DNA of 5,667 nt from Candidatus Elarobacter sp. (lineage in GTDB: Bacteria; Vulcanimicrobiota; Vulcanimicrobiia; Vulcanimicrobiales; Vulcanimicrobiaceae), in NCBI GenBank assembly GCA_030150085.1, contig JASLGJ010000074.1, positions 1-5,667 of the forward strand, written 5' to 3'. The position numbers were made by a program, and so were the translations under genes. This document shows, in pieces, positions 1 through 5,570 of the stretch (position 1 is the stretch's first letter; each line of letters begins with the position of its first letter). The notes beneath the pieces are model-generated. The model was not told the origin of the DNA, made no database searches, and worked only from the letters and a program-made list of their open reading frames with translations.

Positions 1-420
1 GACCAGCGCCAGGCGCGAGCCGGCCAGCAGGCGCGCGTCGGGCAGGCCCCAGACCCGGGCCCGCTGCTGGTCGACCAGCCGCACCGCGTCCTTGGCCAGC
101 GCCATCACGCCCATCCAGGCGAACTCGGCCACCGCGCGCACCGGCACCTCGGCCGAGGTGGTGACCAGCAGGCCGGGGCGCGGCTCGCCGGCCGCGACGT
201 GGTCGGAGCCGCTCCCGGTCAGGTGCAGCCAGCGCAGGCGCGCGCAGCGCCCCAGCAGGCCGGGCGGAAACGTGTTGGCGATCAGGACGTCGATCCGCTC
301 GCGCTCGGGCGGGTCGTGCGCGACGTCGGCGACGACCCGCACCCGCACGTCGGGGTGGGCCGCTTCGATCGCCCGCGCCAGCACCGCCCCGATGCTGCGG
401 TGGTAGATGCAGACTTCCAC
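1..420 (-). CDS. D-isomer-specific 2-hydroxyacid dehydrogenase, N-terminal 140 residues (cut by window edge)
   Basis: Members of this family reduce 2-oxo acids to D-2-hydroxy acids, or the reverse, with NAD(P)H in the cytoplasm. I translated the minus strand from a GTG at 420-418 and the frame stays open to base 1. Visible family features are the N-terminal catalytic-domain pattern LRWLHLTGSGSDHV (residues 62-75) and the stretch EVPVRAVAEFAWMGVMALAK (residues 91-110), which matches the helix carrying the conserved AE before the nucleotide-binding domain. The frame ends at LAGSRLALV, just where the Rossmann GxGxxG motif should begin, so the NAD site and the catalytic Arg, Glu and His lie outside the window. 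The start lies 7 bases after the stop of the upstream amino acid dehydrogenase, so the two are probably co-transcribed and translationally coupled. No clear Shine-Dalgarno site is visible. The family is fairly sure; the substrate cannot be told. Confidence 0.85.
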   Translation of the reverse strand, partial: MEVCIYHRSIGAVLARAIEAAHPDVRVRVVADVAHDPPERERIDVLIANTFPPGLLGRCARLRWLHLTGSGSDHVAAGEPRPGLLVTTSAEVPVRAVAEFAWMGVMALAKDAVRLVDQQRARVWGLPDARLLAGSRLALV

Positions 421-427
421 GCGCGCG

Positions 428-1570
428 CTAGGCGCTCGCGGCACCGGCCAGCGCGCGCCGCTCGACCTTCTCCGCGGCCAGGTCGTCGGCGATCTCGCGC
501 AGCAGCCGCCCGTCGGCGCGGGCGCGCTCGACCAGGGCCTGCACGCTGGCCTCGATCCGCCCCGCGACCTCGCGGTACAGCCACTCGACCAGGCTCGCGG
601 TGTCGAGCCCGCGCGGGTTGGAACCGGTCAGCAGCAGCGCGCTGACCGCGGCCCCGCCGGGGTTGATCACGATGTCGGGCAGGACCGGGACGCGGCGCGC
701 GGCCAGCTGCCGCTGCGCGCCCAGCGAGACGGCCACGTTGGCGCCCTCGGCCACCACCGCCGCGCGCACGCGCTCGGCGTTGGCCTCGGTCACCGCGTTG
801 CCGCCCGCGGCCAGGACCAGCACCTCGGCGTCGGCGTCGAGCCAGGCGTCGGGCCCGCTGAGCTGCCGCACCGCGGCCGGCAGCGCGCTCCGGTCGACCG
901 TGCCGGAAGGATCGGTGCAGGCCCGCAGCGCCGCCACCGGGAGCCCGTTCGGATCGGCCAGCGTGCCCAGCCGGTCGGCCACCGCGACGATGGTGTAGCC
1001 GTGCCGCTCCAGGCCCTTGGCGACCGCGTAGCCGACCGAGCCGAAGCCCTGGATCGCGACCCGCTTGCGCCCGCCGTCCATCCCCAGCGCCTCGACCGCG
1101 GCCAGGATGCCGTGGCAGACCCCGAAGCCGGTCACGTCGTCGCAGCGGTGCCACAGCTCGTCCCAGCCGCAGGGCAGGTCCAAGCCGGGCTGCGCGCAGA
1201 CGTCGTAGCCCGCCGCGCCGAGGATGACGTCGCGGTCGCGGTGCGAGACGCCCTGGTCGGAGCCCAGGTACACGCCGCCGCGCAGCAGCGGCGCGACGCC
1301 GCGCCCGAACGCGCGCAATTGCGCGTCGCGTTCCGGCCCCAGCGGCAGATTGGATACGATGCCGCCCTTCGCACCGCCCATCGGGATGTCGACCAGGGCC
1401 AGCTTGAGCGTCATGCGCGCCGCCAGCTCGGCCACTTCTTCCACCGTCACGCCGGGCGTCATGCGGATGCCGCCCATGGCGCGCCCGCCGACCGTGCTGT
1501 CGACCACGACGAAACCCTCGACGCCGCTCGCGCCGGGGCTGCTACATTCCGTAATGCAGAATCGAGCCAC
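428..1570 (-). CDS. Glu/Leu/Phe/Val dehydrogenase family amino acid dehydrogenase (380 aa)
   Basis: Probably catalyses reversible oxidative deamination of an amino acid to its 2-oxo acid and ammonium with NAD(P)+, in the cytoplasm. The N-terminal substrate domain has GGIRMTPGVT (33-42) and MTLKLALVDIPMGGAKGGI (53-71). Within it K56 and K68 have the 12-residue spacing of the substrate-binding and catalytic lysines of glutamate dehydrogenase. GSDQGVS (103-109) carries the likely catalytic Asp105. The Rossmann motif QGFGSVG is at 174-180, followed by VAVAD (195-199). AEGAN (274-278) and LPDIVINPGGAAVS (297-310) are also typical. At 380 residues it is shorter than most glutamate dehydrogenases (about 420-450) and closer to leucine dehydrogenases (about 360), so I do not assign a substrate. 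The GTG start is supported by AGGAG at 1580-1584 with a 9-base spacer. It follows the AraC-type gene by 100 bases and precedes a 2-hydroxyacid dehydrogenase by 7 bases. Confidence 0.92.
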   Translation of the reverse strand: MARFCITECSSPGASGVEGFVVVDSTVGGRAMGGIRMTPGVTVEEVAELAARMTLKLALVDIPMGGAKGGIVSNLPLGPERDAQLRAFGRGVAPLLRGGVYLGSDQGVSHRDRDVILGAAGYDVCAQPGLDLPCGWDELWHRCDDVTGFGVCHGILAAVEALGMDGGRKRVAIQGFGSVGYAVAKGLERHGYTIVAVADRLGTLADPNGLPVAALRACTDPSGTVDRSALPAAVRQLSGPDAWLDADAEVLVLAAGGNAVTEANAERVRAAVVAEGANVAVSLGAQRQLAARRVPVLPDIVINPGGAAVSALLLTGSNPRGLDTASLVEWLYREVAGRIEASVQALVERARADGRLLREIADDLAAEKVERRALAGAASA

Positions 1571-1579
1571 GCTATTTTG

Positions 1580-1584
1580 CTCCT
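1580..1584 (-). promoter_or_regulatory. Ribosome binding site of the amino acid dehydrogenase
   Basis: On the minus strand AGGAG is followed by a 9-base A-rich spacer and then GTG at 1570-1568. It is one of the two clear Shine-Dalgarno sites in the window and fixes the GTG start of a gene that has no nearby in-frame ATG. Confidence 0.75.
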
Positions 1585-1624
1585 GCCAAGTTCGCGCTTG
1601 CGCGCGCGGTGATCGTCGCCTCCA

Positions 1625-1644
1625 GGTGCCGCCGAGACGGCACC
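1625..1644. other. Hairpin in the spacer between the AraC-type gene and the dehydrogenase
   Basis: A perfect 7-bp inverted repeat, GGTGCCG and CGGCACC, with a 6-base loop. It starts 26 bases after the stop of the AraC-type gene and lies about 55 bases before the start of the dehydrogenase. A short T-rich stretch precedes it on the minus strand, but no U-tract follows it in either direction, so it is not a standard intrinsic terminator. It could be a weak or Rho-assisted terminator, an mRNA-processing hairpin, or chance in GC-rich DNA. Confidence 0.4.
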
Positions 1645-1670
1645 AAGGAAAACGATAGCGTCGGGCGCGC

Positions 1671-2252
1671 TCAGCTCGCTGTCAGGATCGTGCGCGCTCG
1701 CGGCGCGCGCAGCGTGCGCCGCAGCTCGCTGGGCGTGACGCCCAGGGCGCGCCGGAAGTTGGCCGTGAAGTGGCTGTGGCTGGTGAAGCCCAGGTCGAGC
1801 GCGAGCCGCAGCAGGTCGGACTCGCCGCGCGCGAGCCGCTCGATCGCGGCGGCGAAGCGCAGCCGCTCCTGGTAGCGCCGCAGCGAGGTGCCCAGCTCCG
1901 TGCGGAACAGCCGCGCCAGGTGGAAGGGCGAGCACTGCGCGGCGCGGGCGATGTCGGCCAGCGTCAGCGGCTGGTCGTAGTTGGCGGCCAGATAGGCCTG
2001 GGCGCGTTCGACGTGAGGGGAGCGGGCGGCGCGGGCCGCCGGGTGGCGGCGGGCCGGACATCGCTCGGTGTGGCGGTGCAGCCAGACCCGGTACTGCGAG
2101 CCGCCGGACGTATCGAGAACGGTTCGCGCCTCGCCCGCGCCCGCGCAGCGCGGCGAGCAGCGCACGCCGACCACGCGCAGCAGGGCGCCTTCGAATAGCG
2201 TGACGGCACCGCCGTCCTGTCCCGGTCCGGGACATCGGTCGTCGAGATACAC
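1671..2252 (-). CDS. AraC-family transcriptional regulator with shortened N-terminal part (193 aa)
   Basis: DNA-binding regulator. The C-terminal AraC domain spans about residues 78-178. Its first helix-turn-helix is LTLADIARAAQCSPFHLARL (96-115). The second covers LLRLALDLGFTSHSHFTANF and then RRALGVTPSELR (147-178), a close match to the family signature GFxSxSHFxxxFRRxxGxTPSxxR. The start is chosen at GTG 2252-2250 because TGGAGG lies 5 bases upstream and the first family-like residues (TLFEGALLRVVGVRC) follow at once. The frame stays open further upstream, so a longer protein from ATG 2423-2421 is possible, but it would fill the divergent promoter region. The part before the AraC domain is only about 77 residues, whereas related regulators usually carry a sensor region of 150 or more, so much of the ligand-binding fold seems missing. 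It is transcribed away from cysD and towards the two dehydrogenases, which are its most likely targets (inference). Confidence 0.85.
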   Translation of the reverse strand: MYLDDRCPGPGQDGGAVTLFEGALLRVVGVRCSPRCAGAGEARTVLDTSGGSQYRVWLHRHTERCPARRHPAARAARSPHVERAQAYLAANYDQPLTLADIARAAQCSPFHLARLFRTELGTSLRRYQERLRFAAAIERLARGESDLLRLALDLGFTSHSHFTANFRRALGVTPSELRRTLRAPRARTILTAS

Positions 2253-2257
2253 CCTAT

Positions 2258-2263
2258 CCTCCA
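2258..2263 (-). promoter_or_regulatory. Ribosome binding site deciding the start of the AraC-type gene
   Basis: On the minus strand TGGAGG is followed by the spacer ATAGG and then GTG at 2252-2250. This is the strongest Shine-Dalgarno match in the window, and it argues for the short 193-residue form over starts further upstream. Confidence 0.7.
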
Positions 2264-2423
2264 GGGAGAAAACCGGAGCGAAAATCGCTTCCGCGGTGAG
2301 CGCCGGCCCTCCTGTGCTGCCGTTCGTGCCCCAGCTCACGCGCCCGAGCGCGGCGCACGATTCCGACAGCAAGCGCGCCAGGTGACGCCGCCGTCGGCAT
2401 GGTAGCGTTAGGGCCGTTCGCAT

Positions 2424-2441
2424 CACCCGCCGCCGCGGGTG
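2424..2441. promoter_or_regulatory. Inverted repeat in the cysD leader
   Basis: A perfect 7-bp inverted repeat, CACCCGC and GCGGGTG, around a 4-base centre (CGCC). It ends 26 bases before the preferred GTG start of cysD. In RNA it would form a stable GC-rich hairpin; in DNA it could be a regulator site. If cysD really started at ATG 2399, this stretch would be coding. The role is unknown, and such repeats arise easily by chance in GC-rich DNA. Confidence 0.35.
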
Positions 2442-2467
2442 TATCCATTTCACGAAAGACAGCTTGC

Positions 2468-3274
2468 GTGACGGAATCCCAAGCCGATCTCGACATCCTC
2501 GAACACGCCGCCATCGCGATCCTGCGCGAGGCGTACGCGACGCTGCGCCCGCTGGCCATGTTGTGGTCGATGGGCAAGGACAGCACGGCGCTGCTGTGGC
2601 TGGTGCGCAAGGCGTTCTTCGGCGAGGTGCCCTTCCCGCTGGTCCAGCTCGACACCGAGCTCGAGCTCGACGAAGTGTATGCATTCCGCGACCAGCTCGC
2701 GCGCGACTGGAAGCTCGACCTGCGGGTCGAGCTGTGCCCGCCCGAGGACCAGATGGACCCCACCCTGCCGCCGGCCACCCGCGCCGCCGCGCGCAAGACC
2801 GAGGGCCTCAAGAACTTCCTGGCCCGCGAGAGCCCGCAGGGCGTGATCGTCGGGATCCGGCGCGACGAGCAGTCGACCCGGGCCAAGGAGCGCATCTTCA
2901 GCCCGCGCTCGGTCAGCGGCACCTGGGACGTGCGCGCCCAGCCGCCCGAGCTGTGGGGCTACTACGCGACCGACGTGCCGCACGGCGCGCACGTGCGCGT
3001 CCACCCGCTGCTGCACTGGACCGAGGTCGACATCTGGCGCTACACCCAGCGCGAGAACATTCCGTACGTCGACCTGTACCTGGCGCGCGACGGGATGCGC
3101 TACCGGTCGCTGGGCGAGAAGAACATCACCGTGCCGATCAAGAGCGACGCCGCCTCGATCGACGCGATCATCGCCGAGCTGATCGCGACCCGCGAGCCCG
3201 AGCGCGCCGGGCGCGTGATGGACAACGAGAGCGAAGACTCCTTCGAGCGCCTGCGCACCGCGGGCTACATGTAG
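2468..3274 (+). CDS. cysD: Sulfate adenylyltransferase subunit 2 (CysD), 268 aa
   Basis: Catalytic subunit of ATP sulfurylase: sulfate + ATP gives adenosine 5'-phosphosulfate (APS) and pyrophosphate, with GTP hydrolysis by CysN as the driving partner; cytoplasmic. The PP-loop ATP-binding motif is SMGKDST (34-40). Other CysD features are KTEGLKNFL (110-118), GIRRDEQSTRAKERIFS (129-145), PPELW (159-163), HPLLHWTEVDIWRY (179-192) and a C-terminal ERAGRVMD...RLRTAGYM. No ECGxH motif of PAPS reductase is present. The GTG start at 2468 matches where other CysD proteins begin. ATG 2399 would add 23 unconserved residues and its AGGTGA lies 13 bases away, too far; the Shine-Dalgarno site for the GTG is also weak. 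E. coli CysD has about 302 residues, so this is a short form. It has GEKNITVPIKS at 216-226, where E. coli has GCWPLTGAVES. The stop lies 2 bases before the cysN-cysC start. Confidence 0.93.
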   Translation: MTESQADLDILEHAAIAILREAYATLRPLAMLWSMGKDSTALLWLVRKAFFGEVPFPLVQLDTELELDEVYAFRDQLARDWKLDLRVELCPPEDQMDPTLPPATRAAARKTEGLKNFLARESPQGVIVGIRRDEQSTRAKERIFSPRSVSGTWDVRAQPPELWGYYATDVPHGAHVRVHPLLHWTEVDIWRYTQRENIPYVDLYLARDGMRYRSLGEKNITVPIKSDAASIDAIIAELIATREPERAGRVMDNESEDSFERLRTAGYM

Positions 3275-3276
3275 GG

Positions 3277-5163
3277 ATGGACGTGCAGACGCAGACGCAA
3301 ACCGCCGCCGCGCGCACCGCAACCGCCGGCGCCGACGACCAGGTCGCGCGCATCGTGGTCGCGGGCCACGTCGACCACGGCAAGTCGACCCTGATCGGGC
3401 GGCTGATGTACGACCTGGGCCTGCTGCACGCCTCGAAGATCGAGGACGTGCTGGCCAGCAGCGCGCGCCGCGGGGTGACGCCCGAGTGGTCGTACGTGCT
3501 CGACTCGCTGCAGGAAGAGCGCGACCAGGCGATCACGATCGACACCACCCGGCTGTGGTTCGCCCACAACGGGCGGCGCTACATGATCATCGATGCGCCC
3601 GGCCACCGCCAGTTCCTGGCCAACATGCTCTCGGGCGCGAGCGAGGCCGACGCCGCGGTGCTGGTGGTCGACGCGCAGGCCGGGATCGGCGAGCAGACCC
3701 TGCGCCACGCCTACCTGCTGGCGTTCCTGGGGATCAAGCACGTCATCGTCGCGATGAACAAGATCGACCTGCTCGCCGAGCCGCAGGCGCGCGTCGCGGA
3801 GCTGGAGCGCGACCTGCGCGCCGCGCTGGGCGTCGCCCCGGCCGCGGTCGTGCCGGTCAGCGCGGCCTTCGGCACCAACGTCTCGACCCGCTCGGAGACG
3901 ACGCCCTGGTACGACGGCCCGACCATCATCGGCGCGATCGACGCGATCCGGCGCGTGCCCGCCCCGGTCGAGCGCCGCTTCCGCCTGCCGGTGCAGGACG
4001 TGTACCGGCGCGACGGCACGCGCATCGCGGTCGGCACGCTGGCCAGCGGGCGGCTCGCCGCGGGCAGCGAGATCCTGATGCTGCCGGCCGGGGTGCGGGT
4101 CAGCGCGGAGCGCCTGGTGCGCTGGCCCGAGGGCGACGTCGAGAACGCGGCGGCCGGCGAGACGATCGGGGTCGTGCTCGACGGCGACCGCTTCGTCGGG
4201 CGGGGCGACACCTTCGTGCTCCCGCACGAGGCCCCGGTGGTGGCGCGCAACCTCGCGCTCGAGACGTTCTGGCTCGACCACGACGGCCCGTCGGCGGGTG
4301 AGCGGCTGCGCCTCAAGCGCGGCACGCAGGACGTGCCGGTCGTCGTCGACGGCACCCCCGGCATCTACGAGATCGACGCCGCGCGCGAAGCCTATTCCAG
4401 CGAAGCGGCGCAGCACAACATCGTGCGCCTGAGGGTGCGCGCGACCACGCCGGTGGTGTTCGACCGGCGCGACGACGACGCCATCGGCGCGCGCAGCGTG
4501 CTGCTGCGCGGCGACCGGGTGGTGGCGATCGGCTTCACCACCGAGGCGGTGGCGGCCAGCGCCGCGCCGGCCCGCGCCGACGCGGGCGCGGTGACGCTGC
4601 CCGAGCGCGAGCGGCGCAACCACCACCGCGCCGCGGTGATCTGGCTGACCGGGCTCTCGGGGGCGGGCAAGTCGACCCTGGCGCGCGGCGTGGTGCGGCG
4701 CCTGTTCGACCGCGGCTTCTCGGTCGCGACGGTGGACGGCGACCAGCTGCGCTGGTCGCTCAACACCGACCTCGGCTTCACCGAGGCCGACCGGGCCGAG
4801 AACGTGCGCCGCAGCGCGGCCGTGGCCGGGGTGCTGGCCGAGGCCGGGCACATCGTGCTCGTCTCGGTGATCGCGCCCTTCGCCGCCGCGCGCGCGGCGG
4901 TGCGCGCGAGCGCGCGCCACCCCTTCTACGAGGTGTTCGTCAACGCGCCGCTCGCGGTCTGCGAGGAGCGCGATCCCAAGGGCCTGTACCGCAAGGCGCG
5001 CAGCGGCGAGATCACCTCGTTCACCGGGATCGACTCGCCCTACGAGGCGCCCGAGGCGCCCGACCTCGAGATCCGCACCGACAGCGGCAGCATCGAGGAC
5101 GGGATCGCCGCGCTGATCGCGTTCATCGAGGAGCGCACGCACCTGGCCGGCGGCGACGCCTGA
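3277..5163 (+). CDS. cysNC: Bifunctional sulfate adenylyltransferase subunit 1 / adenylylsulfate kinase (CysN-CysC fusion), 628 aa
   Basis: The N-terminal half is the GTPase that drives APS synthesis with CysD. The C-terminal half phosphorylates APS to PAPS with ATP. The GTPase motifs are G1 GHVDHGKST (30-38), G2 region ERDQAITID (81-89), G3 DAPGH (106-110), G4 NKID (161-164) and G5-like VSA (194-196). Beta-barrel domains follow at roughly 235-425, then a short linker rich in Ala, Arg and Glu (about 425-450). The APS kinase domain has Walker A GLSGAGKST (459-467), VDGDQLRWSLNTDLGF (486-501), ADRAENVRR (504-512) and KGLYRKARSGEITSFTGIDS (568-587). The first 20 residues are a low-complexity Gln/Thr/Ala tail before the GTPase fold. 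ATG 3277 lies 2 bases after the cysD stop, so translation is probably coupled. Oddities: Ala82-area QAITI instead of the usual QGITI, and Ala533 where E. coli APS kinase has the phospho-accepting Ser109. Confidence 0.96.
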   Translation: MDVQTQTQTAAARTATAGADDQVARIVVAGHVDHGKSTLIGRLMYDLGLLHASKIEDVLASSARRGVTPEWSYVLDSLQEERDQAITIDTTRLWFAHNGRRYMIIDAPGHRQFLANMLSGASEADAAVLVVDAQAGIGEQTLRHAYLLAFLGIKHVIVAMNKIDLLAEPQARVAELERDLRAALGVAPAAVVPVSAAFGTNVSTRSETTPWYDGPTIIGAIDAIRRVPAPVERRFRLPVQDVYRRDGTRIAVGTLASGRLAAGSEILMLPAGVRVSAERLVRWPEGDVENAAAGETIGVVLDGDRFVGRGDTFVLPHEAPVVARNLALETFWLDHDGPSAGERLRLKRGTQDVPVVVDGTPGIYEIDAAREAYSSEAAQHNIVRLRVRATTPVVFDRRDDDAIGARSVLLRGDRVVAIGFTTEAVAASAAPARADAGAVTLPERERRNHHRAAVIWLTGLSGAGKSTLARGVVRRLFDRGFSVATVDGDQLRWSLNTDLGFTEADRAENVRRSAAVAGVLAEAGHIVLVSVIAPFAAARAAVRASARHPFYEVFVNAPLAVCEERDPKGLYRKARSGEITSFTGIDSPYEAPEAPDLEIRTDSGSIEDGIAALIAFIEERTHLAGGDA

Positions 5164-5165
5164 CG

Positions 5166-5570
5166 TTGCTCGCCGACGTTCTCGCGCTCGCGCGGCGCGC
5201 CGGCGACGCGATCCTCGAGGTCGTCGCCGCGCGCGCGCACGCCACCACGCTCAAGGCCGACGACTCGCCGGTGACCGCGGCCGACCTGGCCGCGGACGCG
5301 GTCATCGGCGCGGGCCTGCGCGCGCTCGACCCCGCCACGCCCGTCGTCTCGGAGGAACAGGAGCACACCCACGCCGGCGCGCGGGCGCGCTTCTGGCTGG
5401 TCGACCCGCTCGACGGCACGCGCGAGTTCGTGCGCGGCGGCGACGACTACACGGTCAACGTCGCGCTGGTCGAGGACGGCGTGCCGGTGCTGGGCGTGGT
5501 GCACGTCCCCGCCACCGGCGTCAGCTACGCCGCCGCGCGCGGCGCGGGCGCGGCGCGGCGGCGTAGCTGA
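5166..5570 (+). CDS. cysQ: 3'(2'),5'-bisphosphate nucleotidase CysQ, 3' end lost in a terminal fold-back
   Basis: CysQ hydrolyses PAP (adenosine 3',5'-bisphosphate), left over when PAPS is used, to AMP and phosphate. It belongs to the Mg-dependent, lithium-sensitive inositol monophosphatase superfamily. Visible motifs are SPVTAAD (34-40), the metal-binding VSEE (61-64), WLVDPLDGTREF (77-88, with Asp80 and Asp83) and the family-like stretch PVLGVVHVPATG (107-118). The start is TTG at 5166, 2 bases after the cysN-cysC stop; no better in-frame start is near. The family is usually about 250-270 residues with a C-terminal WDxAA metal motif, which is missing here. The frame closes at TGA 5568-5570, but from about base 5553 the sequence is the reverse complement of cysQ itself. 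Residues after about 129 and the stop are therefore probably artefactual, and the real gene likely continues. The identity is secure; the end is not. Confidence 0.88.
   Translation: MLADVLALARRAGDAILEVVAARAHATTLKADDSPVTAADLAADAVIGAGLRALDPATPVVSEEQEHTHAGARARFWLVDPLDGTREFVRGGDDYTVNVALVEDGVPVLGVVHVPATGVSYAAARGAGAARRRS

Larger units (their letters stand above)
2253..2467. promoter_or_regulatory. Divergent intergenic region between the AraC-type gene and cysD
   Basis: About 215 bases separate the chosen starts of two genes transcribed away from each other, so promoters for both must lie here or overlap the gene ends. I see no convincing -35/-10 pair on either strand. The region holds two small inverted repeats. 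One is AGCGA-AAA-TCGCT at 2277-2289, about 25 bases upstream of the AraC-type start. The other is CACCCGC/GCGGGTG at 2424-2441, before cysD. Either could be an operator or lie in an mRNA leader. The boundaries depend on the start choices for both flanking genes. Confidence 0.6.

Noticed and set aside
1593..1604. CGCGC-TT-GCGCG as a terminator
   Set aside because: The loop of 2 bases is too small for a normal hairpin, there is no U-tract, and alternating CG runs are common here.
407..1612. A 401-codon plus-strand open frame opposite the amino acid dehydrogenase
   Set aside because: The composition is Arg/Ala/Gln/His-rich with no recognisable motif, whereas the opposite strand encodes an enzyme with all key residues.
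2253..2684. Longer versions of the AraC-type protein starting at 2423 or 2684
   Set aside because: The added residues show no family similarity, the 2684 version overlaps cysD coding sequence, and a strong Shine-Dalgarno site marks GTG 2252.
2464..3276. An N-terminal extension of cysN-cysC back to TTG 2464, overlapping cysD out of frame
   Set aside because: The extension is an Arg/Ala/Pro-rich shadow of cysD. The GTPase fold begins about 25 residues after ATG 3277, and that ATG lies 2 bases after the cysD stop.
3286..3340. Gln-Thr repeats at the CysN N-terminus as a tandem repeat or signal peptide
   Set aside because: There are only about three short imperfect units, with no hydrophobic core. 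It is a disordered low-complexity tail on a cytoplasmic enzyme.
3265..5142. A 625-codon open frame on the minus strand opposite cysN-cysC
   Set aside because: Its translation is a monotonous Arg/Ala/Gly/His/Val-rich string with no domain, and it mirrors a gene with strong motifs. Long antisense frames are expected in DNA this GC-rich.
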